Source: Polydactylus sextarius (lineage: Eukaryota > Chordata > Actinopteri > Polynemidae). Taken from it: a DNA stretch of 64,000 nucleotides. A program made the position numbers and the translations under genes. A model generated the notes under the pieces. It was not told the DNA's origin, did no database searches, and saw nothing but the letters and a program-made list of their open reading frames with translations. Positions 57,571 through 64,000 of the stretch are shown here, piece after piece. The stretch is taken from assembly GCA_016801845.1 (NCBI GenBank), contig CM028915.1, forward strand, positions 12,514,501 to 12,578,500. The letters run 5' to 3'. How positions within the stretch are numbered: position 1 is the stretch's first letter; each line of letters starts with the position of its first letter.

Positions 57571-59301
57571 CTCTACCTTGTGTTTCCCTTTCATTCTGCA
57601 AGTGTCCACGTCTGCCTGTCTGGACTTCCATGTCATTTTCTGGAAAGCAAAAATAGATGGGAGTGTGTTACTGCACCTCCATTAGATGGAAGTTCAGGAG
57701 AGAATGGGAGAGAGAGAGGGAGGGGGTCACAAAGCAAACAAGGTAAACATTGAGCTAGGAGAAAAAAAAACAGAAGGTGGTATAGAGCTCAATAACCAAT
57801 CTATACTGCAATCAATAACCATCATCTGAGATTCTCAGTCATTGATTCTCCTAATGAGGCACCTGCTCTGAGGTGAACTTCATTCCAAGTGCTGATCGGA
57901 GATCAGTTTACCTCCTTGAACTTCTAAATCTCTGCCAGAGAGGAGGAAATACGATACTGACCCCGGATCAGCACAGACTCCGTCCAAGGACAGATCCCGC
58001 TTCGGAGCTGAAAGCTCATTTCTGTGGATTGATAGGTTGGCTGGATATCCTTACACACACACACACACACACACAAACACACATACACACACACATACAC
58101 ACACACACACACAAACACACATACATACACACATACACACACTGCCTTGGCCTGCAAGTCAGTGCTACCCAATACCTGTCAATCAACTGCAAACACGCAA
58201 ACATATAAGCCTTCTTTCATTGTCACTTATCAATCAATGCTAAGTTATATCTGGTAACCAGCCAGGCACACACACACCGACACACACACACACGTACACA
58301 TACACACATAAACACACAGAACACCCTGCTCTCTGTCAAATGCCCCGTGTGGCCTGAGGGTCATCACTGAGCCGCTCGTTCAGACCGCCACACACTCGCC
58401 ACTGTTGTACAACATGTTTGGAGCTCAGCCACTGATTAAAGACCCTCAGTCATCAATCAATCTGCGCGTCTCCCACCAGCCTTTCATCTGCAGCCTGCTC
58501 TCATTAGGACCCACTCGTCGGGCGATGACATTGAAGTGGATGAGGTGGAGGGATGGCGGGTTGTTGTATATTCGAGAATGGCCTTGTTTGAATTCTGTTT
58601 GCATGCATTACGTTAAGGGCAAGTGATGCCAGTGAGGAGTGGTTGGAGTGAAATGGAGAGTGGGTTATTACAGCTGAGGGCCTGTGTAAATACGAGGCGC
58701 ATTTAGAATAATCTAAATATACAAAGGGATCTTCTTCCCTTCTGGATCCCACTTGTCTTCCTTTTCCATCTGCAATTCATCTCATCTTACCTTTTTTCTC
58801 TTTTCTTGTCCTTTCCTCTCTCTCTCTCTCTCTCTTTCCTGCTTATCACCTTCTTTCTACCCTACCTCCACCCCCACCCCCTGCTTTCCTCCATCCCTTC
58901 CTTTACTGTCAGCTCAGCTTCCGTTACACACCCATCACATCCTCTACTGTCCCACTGATGACCACGGATGACGCAGACGTTTTGCTAGCTGATTGATTGG
59001 ATAATCTTCTTAACGGGGTCACAATGGCGAGCACGCCAAGCTCACACTGTTGAGCGGGTGAGTAAGACTGCTGGCAGGCGGTCAGGTACTGTATACACAC
59101 ACAGAAACAGACAGACACGGATACACCCACGTGCACCCATAAACACACAGTAGCACTCACAGCCAGGCTATTAGGGTTACGTTGTCAATCACGGCACGCT
59201 GAGAACAACACGTCCTCAAAGAGACAGACGTCTCACTCACCTTACTGAAAAAGATCTCGTCACTGTTGGCAGTGTCTGTGTCCACCGTGTATATGTGATC
59301 C
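16611..59301 (-). CDS. sema6d: Semaphorin-6D, spliced coding region: 16 exons in window, 5' end outside
   Basis: Transmembrane class-6 semaphorin, a cell-surface guidance ligand and receptor that pairs with plexin-A in axon, heart and immune development (family knowledge). Sixteen minus-strand exons with AG acceptors and GT donors join in one frame: 59301-59241, 57639-57577, 56929-56828, 50207-50117, 48762-48643, 48136-48048, 46188-45971, 44196-44065, 42138-41983, 39453-39280, 37591-37451, 37357-37280, 32944-32886, 32048-32028, 28933-28754, 17764-16611. They give 945 residues after one split codon. Order of parts: most of the Sema propeller, PSI module, stalk, one transmembrane helix, tail of about 340 residues. 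It is 6D rather than 6A because of the stalk words GNTDGLGDC and FVALNG, the tail words LINACTKDMPPMGSP and PHIPSVVVLPL-like GHIPSVVVLPL, and an end in SDSCT that resembles mammalian 6D. Missing: signal peptide and about the first 75 residues. A teleost duplicate (sema6d versus sema6d-like) cannot be told apart here. Confidence 0.96.
17640..17729 (-). other. sema6d: Transmembrane segment of semaphorin-6D
   Basis: About 30 hydrophobic residues start after the charged KGRDQ and stop at CDHRRRD, giving type I topology by the positive-inside rule. It lies at the start of the terminal exon, so the membrane anchor depends on inclusion of that exon. Confidence 0.93.
21946..21971. repeat. Perfect 11-bp AT-rich palindrome
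   Basis: GATATAATTAA (21946-21956) and TTAATTATATC (21961-21971) pair exactly around ACCC. Lies in the last sema6d intron. Confidence 0.7.
24495..24700. mobile_element. Degraded 'TTTATTAGGTACACCT' repeat
   Basis: Begins cactttattaggtacacct and near the other end reads ggacaaaataatagaaacac ctg. Both words recur at the two ends of a repeat common in fish and other metazoan genomes (recognised from memory). It lies within the last sema6d intron. No coding remnant is visible. Confidence 0.5.
25512..25825. repeat. 11-bp direct repeat flanking a purine-rich block
   Basis: CCATAAATTGG occurs at 25512-25522 and again at 25815-25825. The 292 bases between are G/A-rich on the plus strand, with G runs at 25548-25555, 25558-25560, 25570-25575 and 25578-25582 and a GA run near 25600-25618. 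Confidence 0.6.
26761..26785. repeat. (GAAA)n tetranucleotide tract
   Basis: Six GAAA units after an A-rich leader, within the last intron. Confidence 0.9.
28754..28933 (-). CDS. sema6d: sema6d exon O: 180-nt His-rich juxtamembrane stalk cassette
   Basis: A 60-codon exon, phase 1 to phase 1, so it can be skipped without a frameshift. It opens with a run of eight His codons (CAC/CAT mix), then TLSLPTSALPKAAEGPLG, RGRMVERKDPPMSSDKGEDP and YVAVPSQTQPEAN. It lies between the microexon and the transmembrane exon, which is where mammalian SEMA6D carries an alternatively spliced juxtamembrane segment. Apart from length and position I see little sequence conservation with the mammalian segment, as expected for a disordered stalk. 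The acceptor is gtgtccggcag and the donor gtaagc. A role in ectodomain spacing or shedding is inference. Confidence 0.88.
28934..32027 (-). other. sema6d intron N-O
   Basis: Noncoding. TG/CA runs at 29010-29070, 29144-29168, 30238-30261 and 31076-31092, a GAA/GAT-rich patch at 31590-31620, and a low-repeat block at 30430-30570. Confidence 0.7.
30238..30261. repeat. (TG)12 microsatellite
   Basis: Uninterrupted TG array in intron N-O. Confidence 0.9.
32028..32048 (-). CDS. sema6d: sema6d exon N: 21-nt in-frame microexon (TFVALNG)
   Basis: A seven-codon microexon, phase 1 at both borders, giving (N)TFVALNG between the DCQ of exon M and the His-rich exon. It was found from a very strong acceptor, a continuous pyrimidine tract of about 30 bases ending tctcctccag, and a consensus donor gtaagt, exactly 21 bases apart. 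The residue string FVALNG matches the SEMA6D stalk as I remember it from mammals, so this is unlikely to be chance. The upstream tract contains several TTCT/CTCTT words of the kind bound by PTB proteins, which suggests regulated inclusion (inference). Confidence 0.88.
32049..32885 (-). other. sema6d intron M-N, pyrimidine-rich
   Basis: An 837-base intron. Its first 250 bases are strongly pyrimidine-rich on the transcript strand (plus-strand purines, 32640-32880), and it ends in the pyrimidine tract of the microexon. Confidence 0.75.
32886..32944 (-). CDS. sema6d: sema6d exon M: post-PSI stalk (FEQDVEHGNTDGLGDC)
   Basis: A 59-nt exon entering in phase 2 and leaving in phase 1. It encodes SAFEQDVEHGNTDGLGDCQ. 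The G-N-T-D-G-L-G-D-C word is the class-6 sequence just after PSI. The donor is gtaagc. The one-base overhang (A) can join the microexon (Asn), the His-rich exon (Ser) or the terminal exon (Ser) without losing frame. If this donor is not used, the frame stays open for about 155 more codons into the intron, down to 32419. Confidence 0.94.
32945..37279 (-). other. sema6d intron L-M (4.3 kb)
   Basis: No exon found. Holds an old MITE-like repeat (33365-33549), a C/T-rich block (33880-33970), an A13 run (34217-34231), and an AT-rich low-repeat block at 34900-35110 resembling conserved noncoding DNA. Confidence 0.7.
33365..33549. mobile_element. Old copy of a percomorph MITE ending in TTAA
   Basis: The words agctaaactaagctaag, gacatgacagtgatatcaac, tttcccaaagtgttgaacta and the end ttccttaa follow the order of a very common teleost MITE. 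Upstream ctggtaggcagattttgtta fits the same family. The copy is diverged and its other end is unclear. Confidence 0.6.
37280..37357 (-). CDS. sema6d: sema6d exon L: PSI module (SCIASRDPYCGW)
   Basis: A 78-nt exon, phase 2 to phase 2. It encodes SCIASRDPYCGWVSEGAC then RQVVGNS, with a Lys codon split at each end. SCIASRDPYCGW is the core of the plexin-semaphorin-integrin (PSI) module, with C-x8-C-G-W spacing. The acceptor is tgtttgtcttccag and the donor gtaagt. Exons K and L together supply the full PSI fold. Confidence 0.96.
37358..37450 (-). other. sema6d 93-base intron K-L
   Basis: Very short intron between the two PSI exons, donor gtaagt, acceptor gtcttccag. It is by far the shortest intron in the visible gene. 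Confidence 0.92.
37451..37591 (-). CDS. sema6d: sema6d exon K: end of Sema domain into PSI (CSIDGVEDKRI...SRCERHGRCK)
   Basis: A 141-nt exon, phase 2 to phase 2. It encodes CSIDGVEDKRIIGMQID, SKSHALWVAFTSCVVKV and PLSRCERHGRCK. It closes the propeller (LWVAF..C..KVPL) and starts the cysteine-rich PSI module at SRCERHGRC. The acceptor is cttcctcctctag and the donor consensus gtaagt. Only 93 bases separate it from the next exon. Confidence 0.96.
37592..39279 (-). other. sema6d intron J-K
   Basis: Mostly noncoding, with pyrimidine-rich plus-strand stretches (37930-38100, 38520-38640) and a TG run (38872-38891). A possible 9-base microexon at 38247-38255 is discussed under findings. Confidence 0.65.
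39280..39453 (-). CDS. sema6d: sema6d exon J: Sema domain (YRLTRIVVD...HTVVFLGSEKG)
   Basis: A 174-nt exon, phase 2 to phase 2. It encodes YRLTRIVVDNEAGPYRN, HTVVFLGSEKGIILKF, LAKMNNGFLNDSLFLEE and LNVYNPDK. HTVVFLGSEKGIILK is a conserved late propeller strand. Two N-glycosylation sequons are visible, N-H-T and N-D-S. The acceptor is ccacattacag and the donor gtacgt. Confidence 0.95.
39454..41982 (-). other. sema6d intron I-J
   Basis: Noncoding. A-rich patch at 39632-39680 and an A20/T16 inverted homopolymer pair at 41352-41397. No exon found. Confidence 0.7.
41352..41397. repeat. A20/T16 inverted homopolymers
   Basis: Twenty A followed ten bases later by sixteen T, able to fold into an A/T hairpin. 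Confidence 0.85.
41983..42138 (-). CDS. sema6d: sema6d exon I: Sema domain (PGNCAGTPSMERY...PWFLKTMVR)
   Basis: A 156-nt exon, phase 2 to phase 2. It encodes PGNCAGTPSMERYKVS, NEFPDDTLNFIKMHPLMDEA, VPSIANRP and WFLKTMVR. NEFPDDTLNFIK and HPLMDEAVPSI are class-6 motifs, and the RPGxCAG start fits SEMA6D. The donor is consensus (gtaagt). The split codon CG|G gives Arg, then YRLTRI in the next exon. Confidence 0.95.
43830..43881. repeat. (TG)n microsatellite
   Basis: TG array with one interruption, in intron H-I. Confidence 0.9.
43956..44039. repeat. Compound (TG)n(GA)n(CA)n microsatellite
   Basis: TG (43956-43982), GA (43983-44003) and CA (44004-44039) run directly into one another. The CA end is 26 bases from the exon H donor, so the transcript there reads as UG repeats. 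Confidence 0.95.
44065..44196 (-). CDS. sema6d: sema6d exon H: Sema domain (IPGSAVCAYDM...GRFKEQK)
   Basis: A 132-nt exon, phase 2 at both borders. It encodes IPGSAVCAYDMAEVAN, TFTGRFKEQKSPDSTWT and PFPEEKVPKPR. SAVCAYDM and GRFKEQKSPDSTWTP match the class-6 pattern closely. The acceptor is tttgtgtggcag. The donor gtacaa is weak. A compound microsatellite, TG then TC then TG as read on the transcript, begins about 26 bases into the following intron. Confidence 0.95.
44197..45970 (-). other. sema6d intron G-H
   Basis: Noncoding. Holds a low-repeat AT-rich block at 45330-45540 with a 7-bp inverted CAATTGC/GCAATTG pair. The 5' splice-site side is CA-rich (45930-45970). Confidence 0.7.
45971..46188 (-). 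CDS. sema6d: sema6d exon G: Sema domain (VVFPRVARVCKND...)
   Basis: A 218-nt exon, the largest Sema-domain exon here, entering in phase 0 and leaving in phase 2. It encodes VVFPRVARVCKNDRGGS, PRVLEKQWTSFLKSRLNCS, IPGDSHFYFNILQAV, TDVIHINGRDVVMAT and FSTPYN. RVCKND, the W-T-S-F-L-K core and LNCSIPGDSHFYF are Sema signatures. N-C-S is an N-glycosylation sequon. The donor gtaccc is the weakest in the gene, and the bases after it are CA-rich. The split codon AG|T gives Ser, joining as YNS|IPGSAVC. Confidence 0.96.
46189..48047 (-). other. sema6d intron F-G
   Basis: Noncoding. CA-rich patch at 46735-46850. The 152-codon plus-strand reading frame at 47272-47730 has no recognisable domain and looks like chance. 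Confidence 0.7.
48048..48136 (-). CDS. sema6d: sema6d exon F: Sema domain (EPYFVQAVDYGDFIYFFFREIA)
   Basis: An 89-nt exon entering in phase 1 and leaving in phase 0. It encodes PYFVQAVDYGDFIYFF then FREIAMEYNTMGK, a strongly conserved propeller segment in class-6 semaphorins (the YFFFRE core). The acceptor is ctcctatag and the donor gtaagc. It joins the next exon as MGK|VVFPRVARVC. Confidence 0.95.
48137..48642 (-). other. sema6d intron E-F
   Basis: Short noncoding intron of 506 bases. No repeats or other features seen. Confidence 0.75.
48643..48762 (-). CDS. sema6d: sema6d exon E: Sema domain (GKLYSATVTDFLAIDAVIYR)
   Basis: A 120-nt exon, phase 1 to phase 1. It encodes DGKLYSATVTDFLAIDA, VIYRSLGDSPTLRTV and KHDSKWLK, and the last base begins the Glu codon of EPYFVQA. 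The ATVTDFLAIDAVIYRSLG wording fits SEMA6D more closely than SEMA6A. The acceptor is ccctctccag and the donor gtgagt. The exon is symmetric, but skipping it would remove a propeller strand. Confidence 0.95.
48763..50116 (-). other. sema6d intron D-E
   Basis: Noncoding. Purine-rich on the plus strand next to exon E (48785-48890), otherwise mixed sequence. I see no recognisable element. Confidence 0.7.
50117..50207 (-). CDS. sema6d: sema6d exon D: Sema domain (MDTLEALGEEISGMARCPYD)
   Basis: A 91-nt exon entering in phase 0 and leaving in phase 1. It encodes MDTLEALGEEISGMARC then PYDAKHANVALFA, and the split codon with the next exon gives Asp. GMARCPYDAKHANVALFADGKLYS is a class-6 hallmark. 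The initial ATG is an internal Met directly after the acceptor (cccttag), not a translation start. The donor is gtaaga. Confidence 0.95.
50208..56827 (-). other. sema6d intron C-D (6.6 kb)
   Basis: No exon or gene found. Holds A- and T-rich runs (51843-51853, 55040-55142, 56196-56210), a strongly purine-rich plus strand at 53940-54120, a pyrimidine-rich block at 54360-54425, short TG/CA runs near 54170, 54545 and 56655, and a G9 run at about 56340. Confidence 0.7.
56828..56929 (-). CDS. sema6d: sema6d exon C: Sema domain (DECHNFIKV...VCGTNAFNPSC)
   Basis: A 102-nt, 34-codon exon, phase 0 to phase 0. It encodes DECHNFIKVLLQQNDDT, LFVCGTNAFNPSC and RTYK. DECHNFIKV and VCGTNAFNP are among the most conserved stretches of the Sema propeller, and their cysteines form conserved disulfides in the family. 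The acceptor tract is unusual: a run of eight C followed by AAG rather than a T-rich tract. The donor is gtacag, weaker than consensus. The next coding exon is about 6.6 kb away. Confidence 0.95.
57049..57074. repeat. T26 homopolymer
   Basis: Plus-strand run of 26 T in intron B-C. Possibly a poly(A) tail remnant of a minus-strand retroposon, but no element body was recognised. Confidence 0.9.
57533..57570. repeat. (TG)n microsatellite abutting exon B donor
   Basis: TG array of 38 bases on the plus strand, CA on the transcript, starting at intron position +8. Confidence 0.95.
57577..57639 (-). CDS. sema6d: sema6d exon B: Sema domain (KMTWKSRQ...CRMKGKHK)
   Basis: A 63-nt, 21-codon exon, phase 0 at both ends. 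It encodes KMTWKSRQADVDTC then RMKGKHK. The TCRMKGKHKDEC motif, formed with the next exon, is typical of class-6 semaphorins and carries two conserved Sema-domain cysteines. The acceptor is tttgctttccag. The donor is weak (gtagag), and a (CA)n tract on the transcribed strand starts eight bases into the intron. Because 63 is a multiple of three and both borders are phase 0, skipping would keep frame but remove a conserved cysteine. Confidence 0.95.
57640..59240 (-). other. sema6d intron A-B
   Basis: Noncoding. Contains long interrupted CA tracts (58050-58141, 58266-58318), a TC run (58816-58835) and a non-repetitive balanced-composition block at 58320-58530. Confidence 0.7.
58050..58141. repeat. 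Interrupted (CA)n microsatellite
   Basis: CA arrays broken by single-base changes (caaaca, cataca). A second, looser CA tract follows at 58266-58318. Confidence 0.95.
59241..59301 (-). CDS. sema6d: sema6d exon A: early Sema-domain strand (RDHIYTVD)
   Basis: First exon of the gene visible in this window. It encodes RDHIYTVDTDTAN followed by SDEIFFSK, the early propeller strand that in class-6 semaphorins follows the LYIA(A/G)R segment. The exon opens with one base that completes an Arg codon begun in the missing upstream exon, and it ends in phase 0. The acceptor is cgctcgcag and the donor is a good gtgagt. I searched 59302-64000 for the preceding exon ending in LYIAxR and did not find it, so it must lie past the window edge. 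Confidence 0.93.
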
Positions 59302-62300
59302 CTGCGAGCGATTGAGAGAGGGTGACGGAGAGCGAGGGGGAGAGAGATATTGACAGAAAGGGGAGGGAGAGAGGAGAGAGATGAGAAGATAAGAGGTCAG
59401 ACAGCAGCAGACAGTCAAAAAATTCAACAAACAATAAACCCATTTCTTTTCTTCACTTTGTTTTACCCCTGCAGGCAGCAAACAACGTTGGAAAATGGGG
59501 CTTTGTATAAACTTTGTTCAAACTTCAAGAAATGACAATAAACAAAAGGAGGCCAGAGCTATTTGCTCTGTCAGACAGAAACAGTCAACAAAGGTTTAGA
59601 GCGCTGTGGCGCAGGCCTGGGGACAAAAGCCTCTTTGTACCAAAGAAAGGTCTTGAAGGGAGGGAGTGGGGGGAGGAGGGAAGGTTGAGACGGGAGGTGC
59701 CAAGTCACTCAGAGCTGTTCAGGTCAATTAAGCCTAGTGTTTGAGCTACAGGAAATCTATACTAACACTCATTATAGCTCAGACGAGAAGACTTATGTGT
59801 GCTGGCCTGGAAATATACAGGCTTCTCTTTTATTACTAAGTCCAGCCATATAGGTCTTAGCAGGGCATATGGAAGACATAAAACCCACAAGGGTTAACTA
59901 CATCTCAGACAGACAGACCGGCTGGTTGACCTGGCATGTAGCTACACCTACTTACCGTGGAGAATTAGGGTGCAGACAGGGGGAAGGAAGGGGAGGAGGA
60001 GGGTGAGGGGGGGGACAGAAGATGCGGAGGAGGCGTGAGCGGAAGAAACGGAAAGAAAGAGGGATTCACCTCGTTTGAGGAGAGAACCAAAGGTGACCAT
60101 GCCAAACGATGTAACTGCTTTAATTTGTTGGAGATTAGCTGTTGAACGTGTTTTTAATCAAAGTGTGTAACAGTGGCATCGTCAGACTCACGGCTTAATT
60201 ACGTTCCAGCTCCCCAACCTGCGCTCAGCCAGCCAGTCTGCCTTGCTCTCTCATTAACTAAATCTAATAAAGTCTTTGGAGGAACAGGCATCTTGAAATG
60301 AATCCACTTATATCGCTTTCCTGGGGGCCACCTCCATCTCCTCCAGGATAAAACCCAGTCTACTGTACATTATCAGCAACGATGCTTAAATTGAATAATT
60401 AATCTTTGAGAGCAGTTGAAATTAAGAAAACTGTGCTGATTTCTTGGTGAGAGACAGTTGCAGCTGTGATGGGGCCACAAGAAAAATCTTTGTCAAAGAA
60501 ATTTTGATTAGTTTTCTAACTCTTTCATCTTCACCCATAAATGGATAAAAGGTCAAATATCATTTTTTCTAAATACAGAGCACTAACTTCTAAACCCTTC
60601 CGTCATATTTAAAAACATTTTCCAAACCCAATATATTTAAATCTCTTAATCTTTATGGATAACATCAACTCACTTCAAAGTCAGTCTGGGTTTGGCCTAG
60701 TCACATACTCAACCAAATTTTAGATTGTTGCAAATGGAAAAAATCCTATTCTTTGAAACTGATTGAAATTCAAAACATTTTAATCCAATATTCGGCCATG
60801 AAGGGAGAAAAGGGAGGAAGGAAGTCAACTTTAGGTCACTGGGATGTGTCCCATGTCCTTCCCTCGATTCAAGTTCACTTGCATTAGCAAATGCCAGATG
60901 CTGACTGTCACGGTGCAGTCTGCCATGACTAAAAATCAAGTGTTTCAGGCCAAAACCGCAAACTCTGCTGTAAAATGTTTTTCATCAGGCCTCTCTGGTC
61001 GCACTACCATTGCACTACTCTCGCTAATTGATCTGGATTGAATTTCCAGAGTTCCTGAACGGCCCTTCTGTCTTTCAGTGCTTCGTTCACCTTGCTTCCA
61101 GTGTAACAGGATATATACAGGTCAAGAAGCTGAAGTAAATCTGATTATTAAAAATGGCAACAGCAATTTGTCAAACACGAAAAGAGAATGAGATCCATAC
61201 CATTACATATAAGAAAGACAGAGAAGAAGAAACATTTAAATGGAAGATAGAAAATGATGGGTGATAACATTGATGGATTGGATGACATCATGTTCATCAT
61301 CATCATGGATGACAATGTTGAGCTATGTCACTTAAAGTTCAGAGACTTGTTCATTTAAATTAATTTATATCTTTATATAAATTTCAAACTTTATATTAAA
61401 AAGACAAAACTAAATCAAAAGCCATTAAATCAGAGGATTACTCGGTGGATTTAGTGTAATCCCTTGGGTTATTTTACTGCCTACAATTTTAAAACAGCTC
61501 ATGAGTAATGTGTAATTGACTGCACCATAATTTCCAACAGTAACCTTCCCAGCTACGCTCCCTGTCTTGTGCCTCTCTCTTGTCCTGGTGCTGACAGTGT
61601 CCTCGAGGGCCGAGGGCTTCCAGCCACAGGGTTTTTGGTTCCAGCAGAGATTAGAGGGAGCCAAGCGATGAGGCGTCCCTCAAACATCCTGACTGGAGAT
61701 GGAGGAGGACAATGGAGCGGCTGTGTCTGTGTCAACACCAGCTTTACAAACACACACATGTGCAAGGCTAACCCCACCCCAGGCCAGTAAACCCCCTCCT
61801 TTACCTCAACATGCTCGCACAAACATACCCATGCACCCTTTACCCCCTTTCACCGCTGCACCTGAACTCATATTACAACACAGTTACTTCCCTCTGGTGT
61901 GTGAGTCACAACTTTAACTTCATGGTGAAAAACAAGACGACAAGCAGAGACAGAGGCTTCAAAACTTACACTGGTGCTATTGTATTTTGTAGACCATTAA
62001 CTACAAATAAAATAAGTTAAACCTTACTTCTTAAATCATTTTCCAAAGCAAACCTCAAGTTTTAAATTAGCTTTTAAATGAACTTGTAAAGACTTGAAAC
62101 TTGGTCTCAATACATGTCCCATCACATTGCAATGATTTATTGCTTTTAATATAATGTCACATTGTTGTTGAAAATGTACCATTTGACATAACAAAACTAT
62201 TTTCAAATCCTAAAAACAGACAGCCGCCCCACTGACCCAGTAGCTTAAAGGTGTCATTTAAAGACAGTTCTTACTGAGAGGGAGAGAGACACACGGTTCA

Positions 62301-64000
62301 GACTAAACAAGCGGCCTGAATAAAAGCTGCCGTCCTGCTGGGACAAAAATGTGACAAAGAATAATCTTCCAACCAAATTTTTTATTATGCAACAGCCTAT
62401 TCCCATTAGCACTGAGCAGTTCACGGTGAATGCTAAAATGGGTGCTCTATTGTTTATTGTTTCCTAGGACAGAATCCATTTACATTACAGATGTACAAAT
62501 TTACATTTTATTTGTGAAAAATATTTATGAGCATGAAAAATGTTGTATGAGTATTCCTCTGCTTAATTAGCGTACTACTTGGGATAATCCAGCCATTTTC
62601 ATCAGGTCAGGTAAATTCTTTCAAATTAAATTTCATAATTACTTATAATTATCAGAATAAGAGGAAATGTGAATGTTAACTCATACCAGTGTCAGTTCAT
62701 TTATTCTTTTCTACCTCATCATGGATTCCACTCCCTCTATGGATGGATTAATATTATAATGGGTAGATTATTACTTTATTTTTATTTTCATTTTGTACTA
62801 CAACCCAAGCTGTCTATTTCATTCAACAAATGTATGGATATTTTAGGGAAAATGCAATAAAAGTATCCCAAAATATGTTGTTCACAATTTATACATATGT
62901 ATAGACACCTACTTGATCACTTCTTCGATACTGAGGAAGTTGGGTAACTTTTTTTCTGAAAATTTATAAATCTCTATTTGCTTTTGACAATCCCATCCAC
63001 AGTGGAAAACTGTAGATTTAACAGAAACTAAAAAATATGTGTCTGTGTGTTCAGATGTCAGTCCAAGAACAAGTGTCATTTTTGATAAATTGCAGCAGTC
63101 AGGCACAAAGGATTTTAAAGAACTGTAATTTCCTGCATGAGCTGTGCATCACAGCCGTCGCCACTCAAAATGCTGTCCATGTTTGGTAAGGAGGCCAAAT
63201 AAGTGGGTCAGTCTATAGTAACGAACCTCTGATTGTTTTTAGAATGTCACCTATTGTTTTCACCTCATGTATTATCTTTCTTTATCTCTCACCACCCCAC
63301 TCTGATCTATGCCAATCAATGGACCCACATGTACTTGGATCAAAACCTAGAGTCCATTCACAAGTGGTCAAGTGTGTCATGCTGATGACACGGTGATGGA
63401 TGTTACACATGACAGGGTCTATAGGGGCCGTGATGTTGATGATCAAATTCCAAACACCGTCAGATTGTGAGGAAAGTAAAATAACAGCGGCCTTTGATAA
63501 CCGACGGGTGCAGAACATTGGCTGTCGATGTGAATCACTTGGCGTGGGCTTCACATTTCCCGAAATTCAGCTGCAGAAATGTGTGAGTAGGACGGAAGGT
63601 ATGCAAATATCCTCTTAGACACAAATATGGAGGCAATGTTAAATGATGGCTGCAGACGGAGAGAAAGAGCTGAAAGATCAAGGCGAGACAGTAGACCAAC
63701 TGAGCGCGGGCGAGAGTGTGAGATTGAGTGCAACACAGTGACATAGAGGGTCTCCATCGGACATGTAGCCATGCGTAGCCATGAGAACACAGGGGCTTTG
63801 TGTGGAAGAATGTCGTTTTCATAACAGCGCATTTATTTTGGGGTGACCGCGAGCCAGCTCGGTCCATCTGCTGGGGCTTTGTCAAACTATCTCGCACTCC
63901 AGTAACAGAAAAGAGGAGAATGTGATTAGCATGCATCCCACACCTTGTTCCACCACCCCTCTCTCCGCAAACTAAATGCCTACACGTCCAACCTCCTCTC
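59302..64000 (-). other. sema6d upstream intron (partial), no exon seen
   Basis: I looked for the LYIAxR exon, a signal-peptide exon and plausible splice pairs and found none. The stretch holds purine-rich DNA just upstream of exon A (59302-59420), a short G-run near 60005-60015, a GAT/ATC-rich patch at 61255-61320, and low-repeat AT-rich blocks at 62380-62600 and 63280-63600 that look like conserved noncoding DNA. Confidence 0.6.

Larger units (their letters stand above)
56930..57576 (-). other. sema6d intron B-C
   Basis: Noncoding intron of 647 bases. It starts with a CA tract on the transcript strand (57533-57570) and contains a 26-base T run on the plus strand (57049-57074). It ends in a C-rich acceptor tract. 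Confidence 0.8.

Noticed and set aside
58050..58318. Regular repeat-spacer look of the CA tracts, considered as an array
   Set aside because: Simple dinucleotide repeats with point interruptions in vertebrate DNA; not a CRISPR or other structured array.
59940..59957. Consensus donor ccacg|gtaagt on the minus strand upstream of exon A
   Set aside because: No AG acceptor within a usable distance, only a long C/T tract, so no exon can be drawn.

Overview
This window is vertebrate DNA, most likely from a ray-finned fish. It carries most of one large multi-exon gene on the minus strand: semaphorin-6D (sema6d). The fish assignment rests on three things. The protein reads as a diverged SEMA6D ortholog, (CA/TG)n microsatellites are very dense, and several short repeats look like families common in percomorph teleosts. 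There is no bacterial-style gene packing and no CRISPR array, operon or rRNA/tRNA gene. Nearly all of the short six-frame reading frames are chance or microsatellite frames.

Layout, following the gene 5' to 3' (high to low coordinates). From 64000 to 59302 is upstream intron; the exons for the signal peptide and the first Sema-domain strands lie beyond the window. Between 59301 and 37280 twelve exons encode the rest of the Sema propeller and the PSI module. A 59-nt exon (32886-32944), a 21-nt microexon (32028-32048) and a 180-nt His-rich exon (28754-28933) encode the extracellular stalk. After an 11-kb intron, one large terminal exon (16611-17764) encodes the transmembrane helix, the whole cytoplasmic tail and the stop. 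All 16 exons have AG/GT borders on the minus strand and join in one open frame. They total 2839 nt and encode 945 residues after one split codon. Joining 16 exons without a stop is the main proof of the gene model.

The 3' UTR probably runs from 16610 to about 13240, where several AATAAA-type signals cluster on the minus strand. From about 13240 down to 1 no gene could be proven. That stretch holds microsatellites, MITE-like elements, a strong hairpin, and a compact promoter-like motif cluster at 1952-2065 that points along the plus strand.

Function (established for the family): SEMA6D is a transmembrane guidance molecule that signals through plexin-A1 in forward and reverse directions. Its tail has been linked to c-Abl and Mena. 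The stalk just outside the membrane is where alternative exons occur. Here both stalk cassette exons are symmetric phase-1 exons, so every combination keeps the frame. The points most worth checking are this stalk module, the dinucleotide repeats beside several weak 5' splice sites, and the orphan promoter-like cluster.
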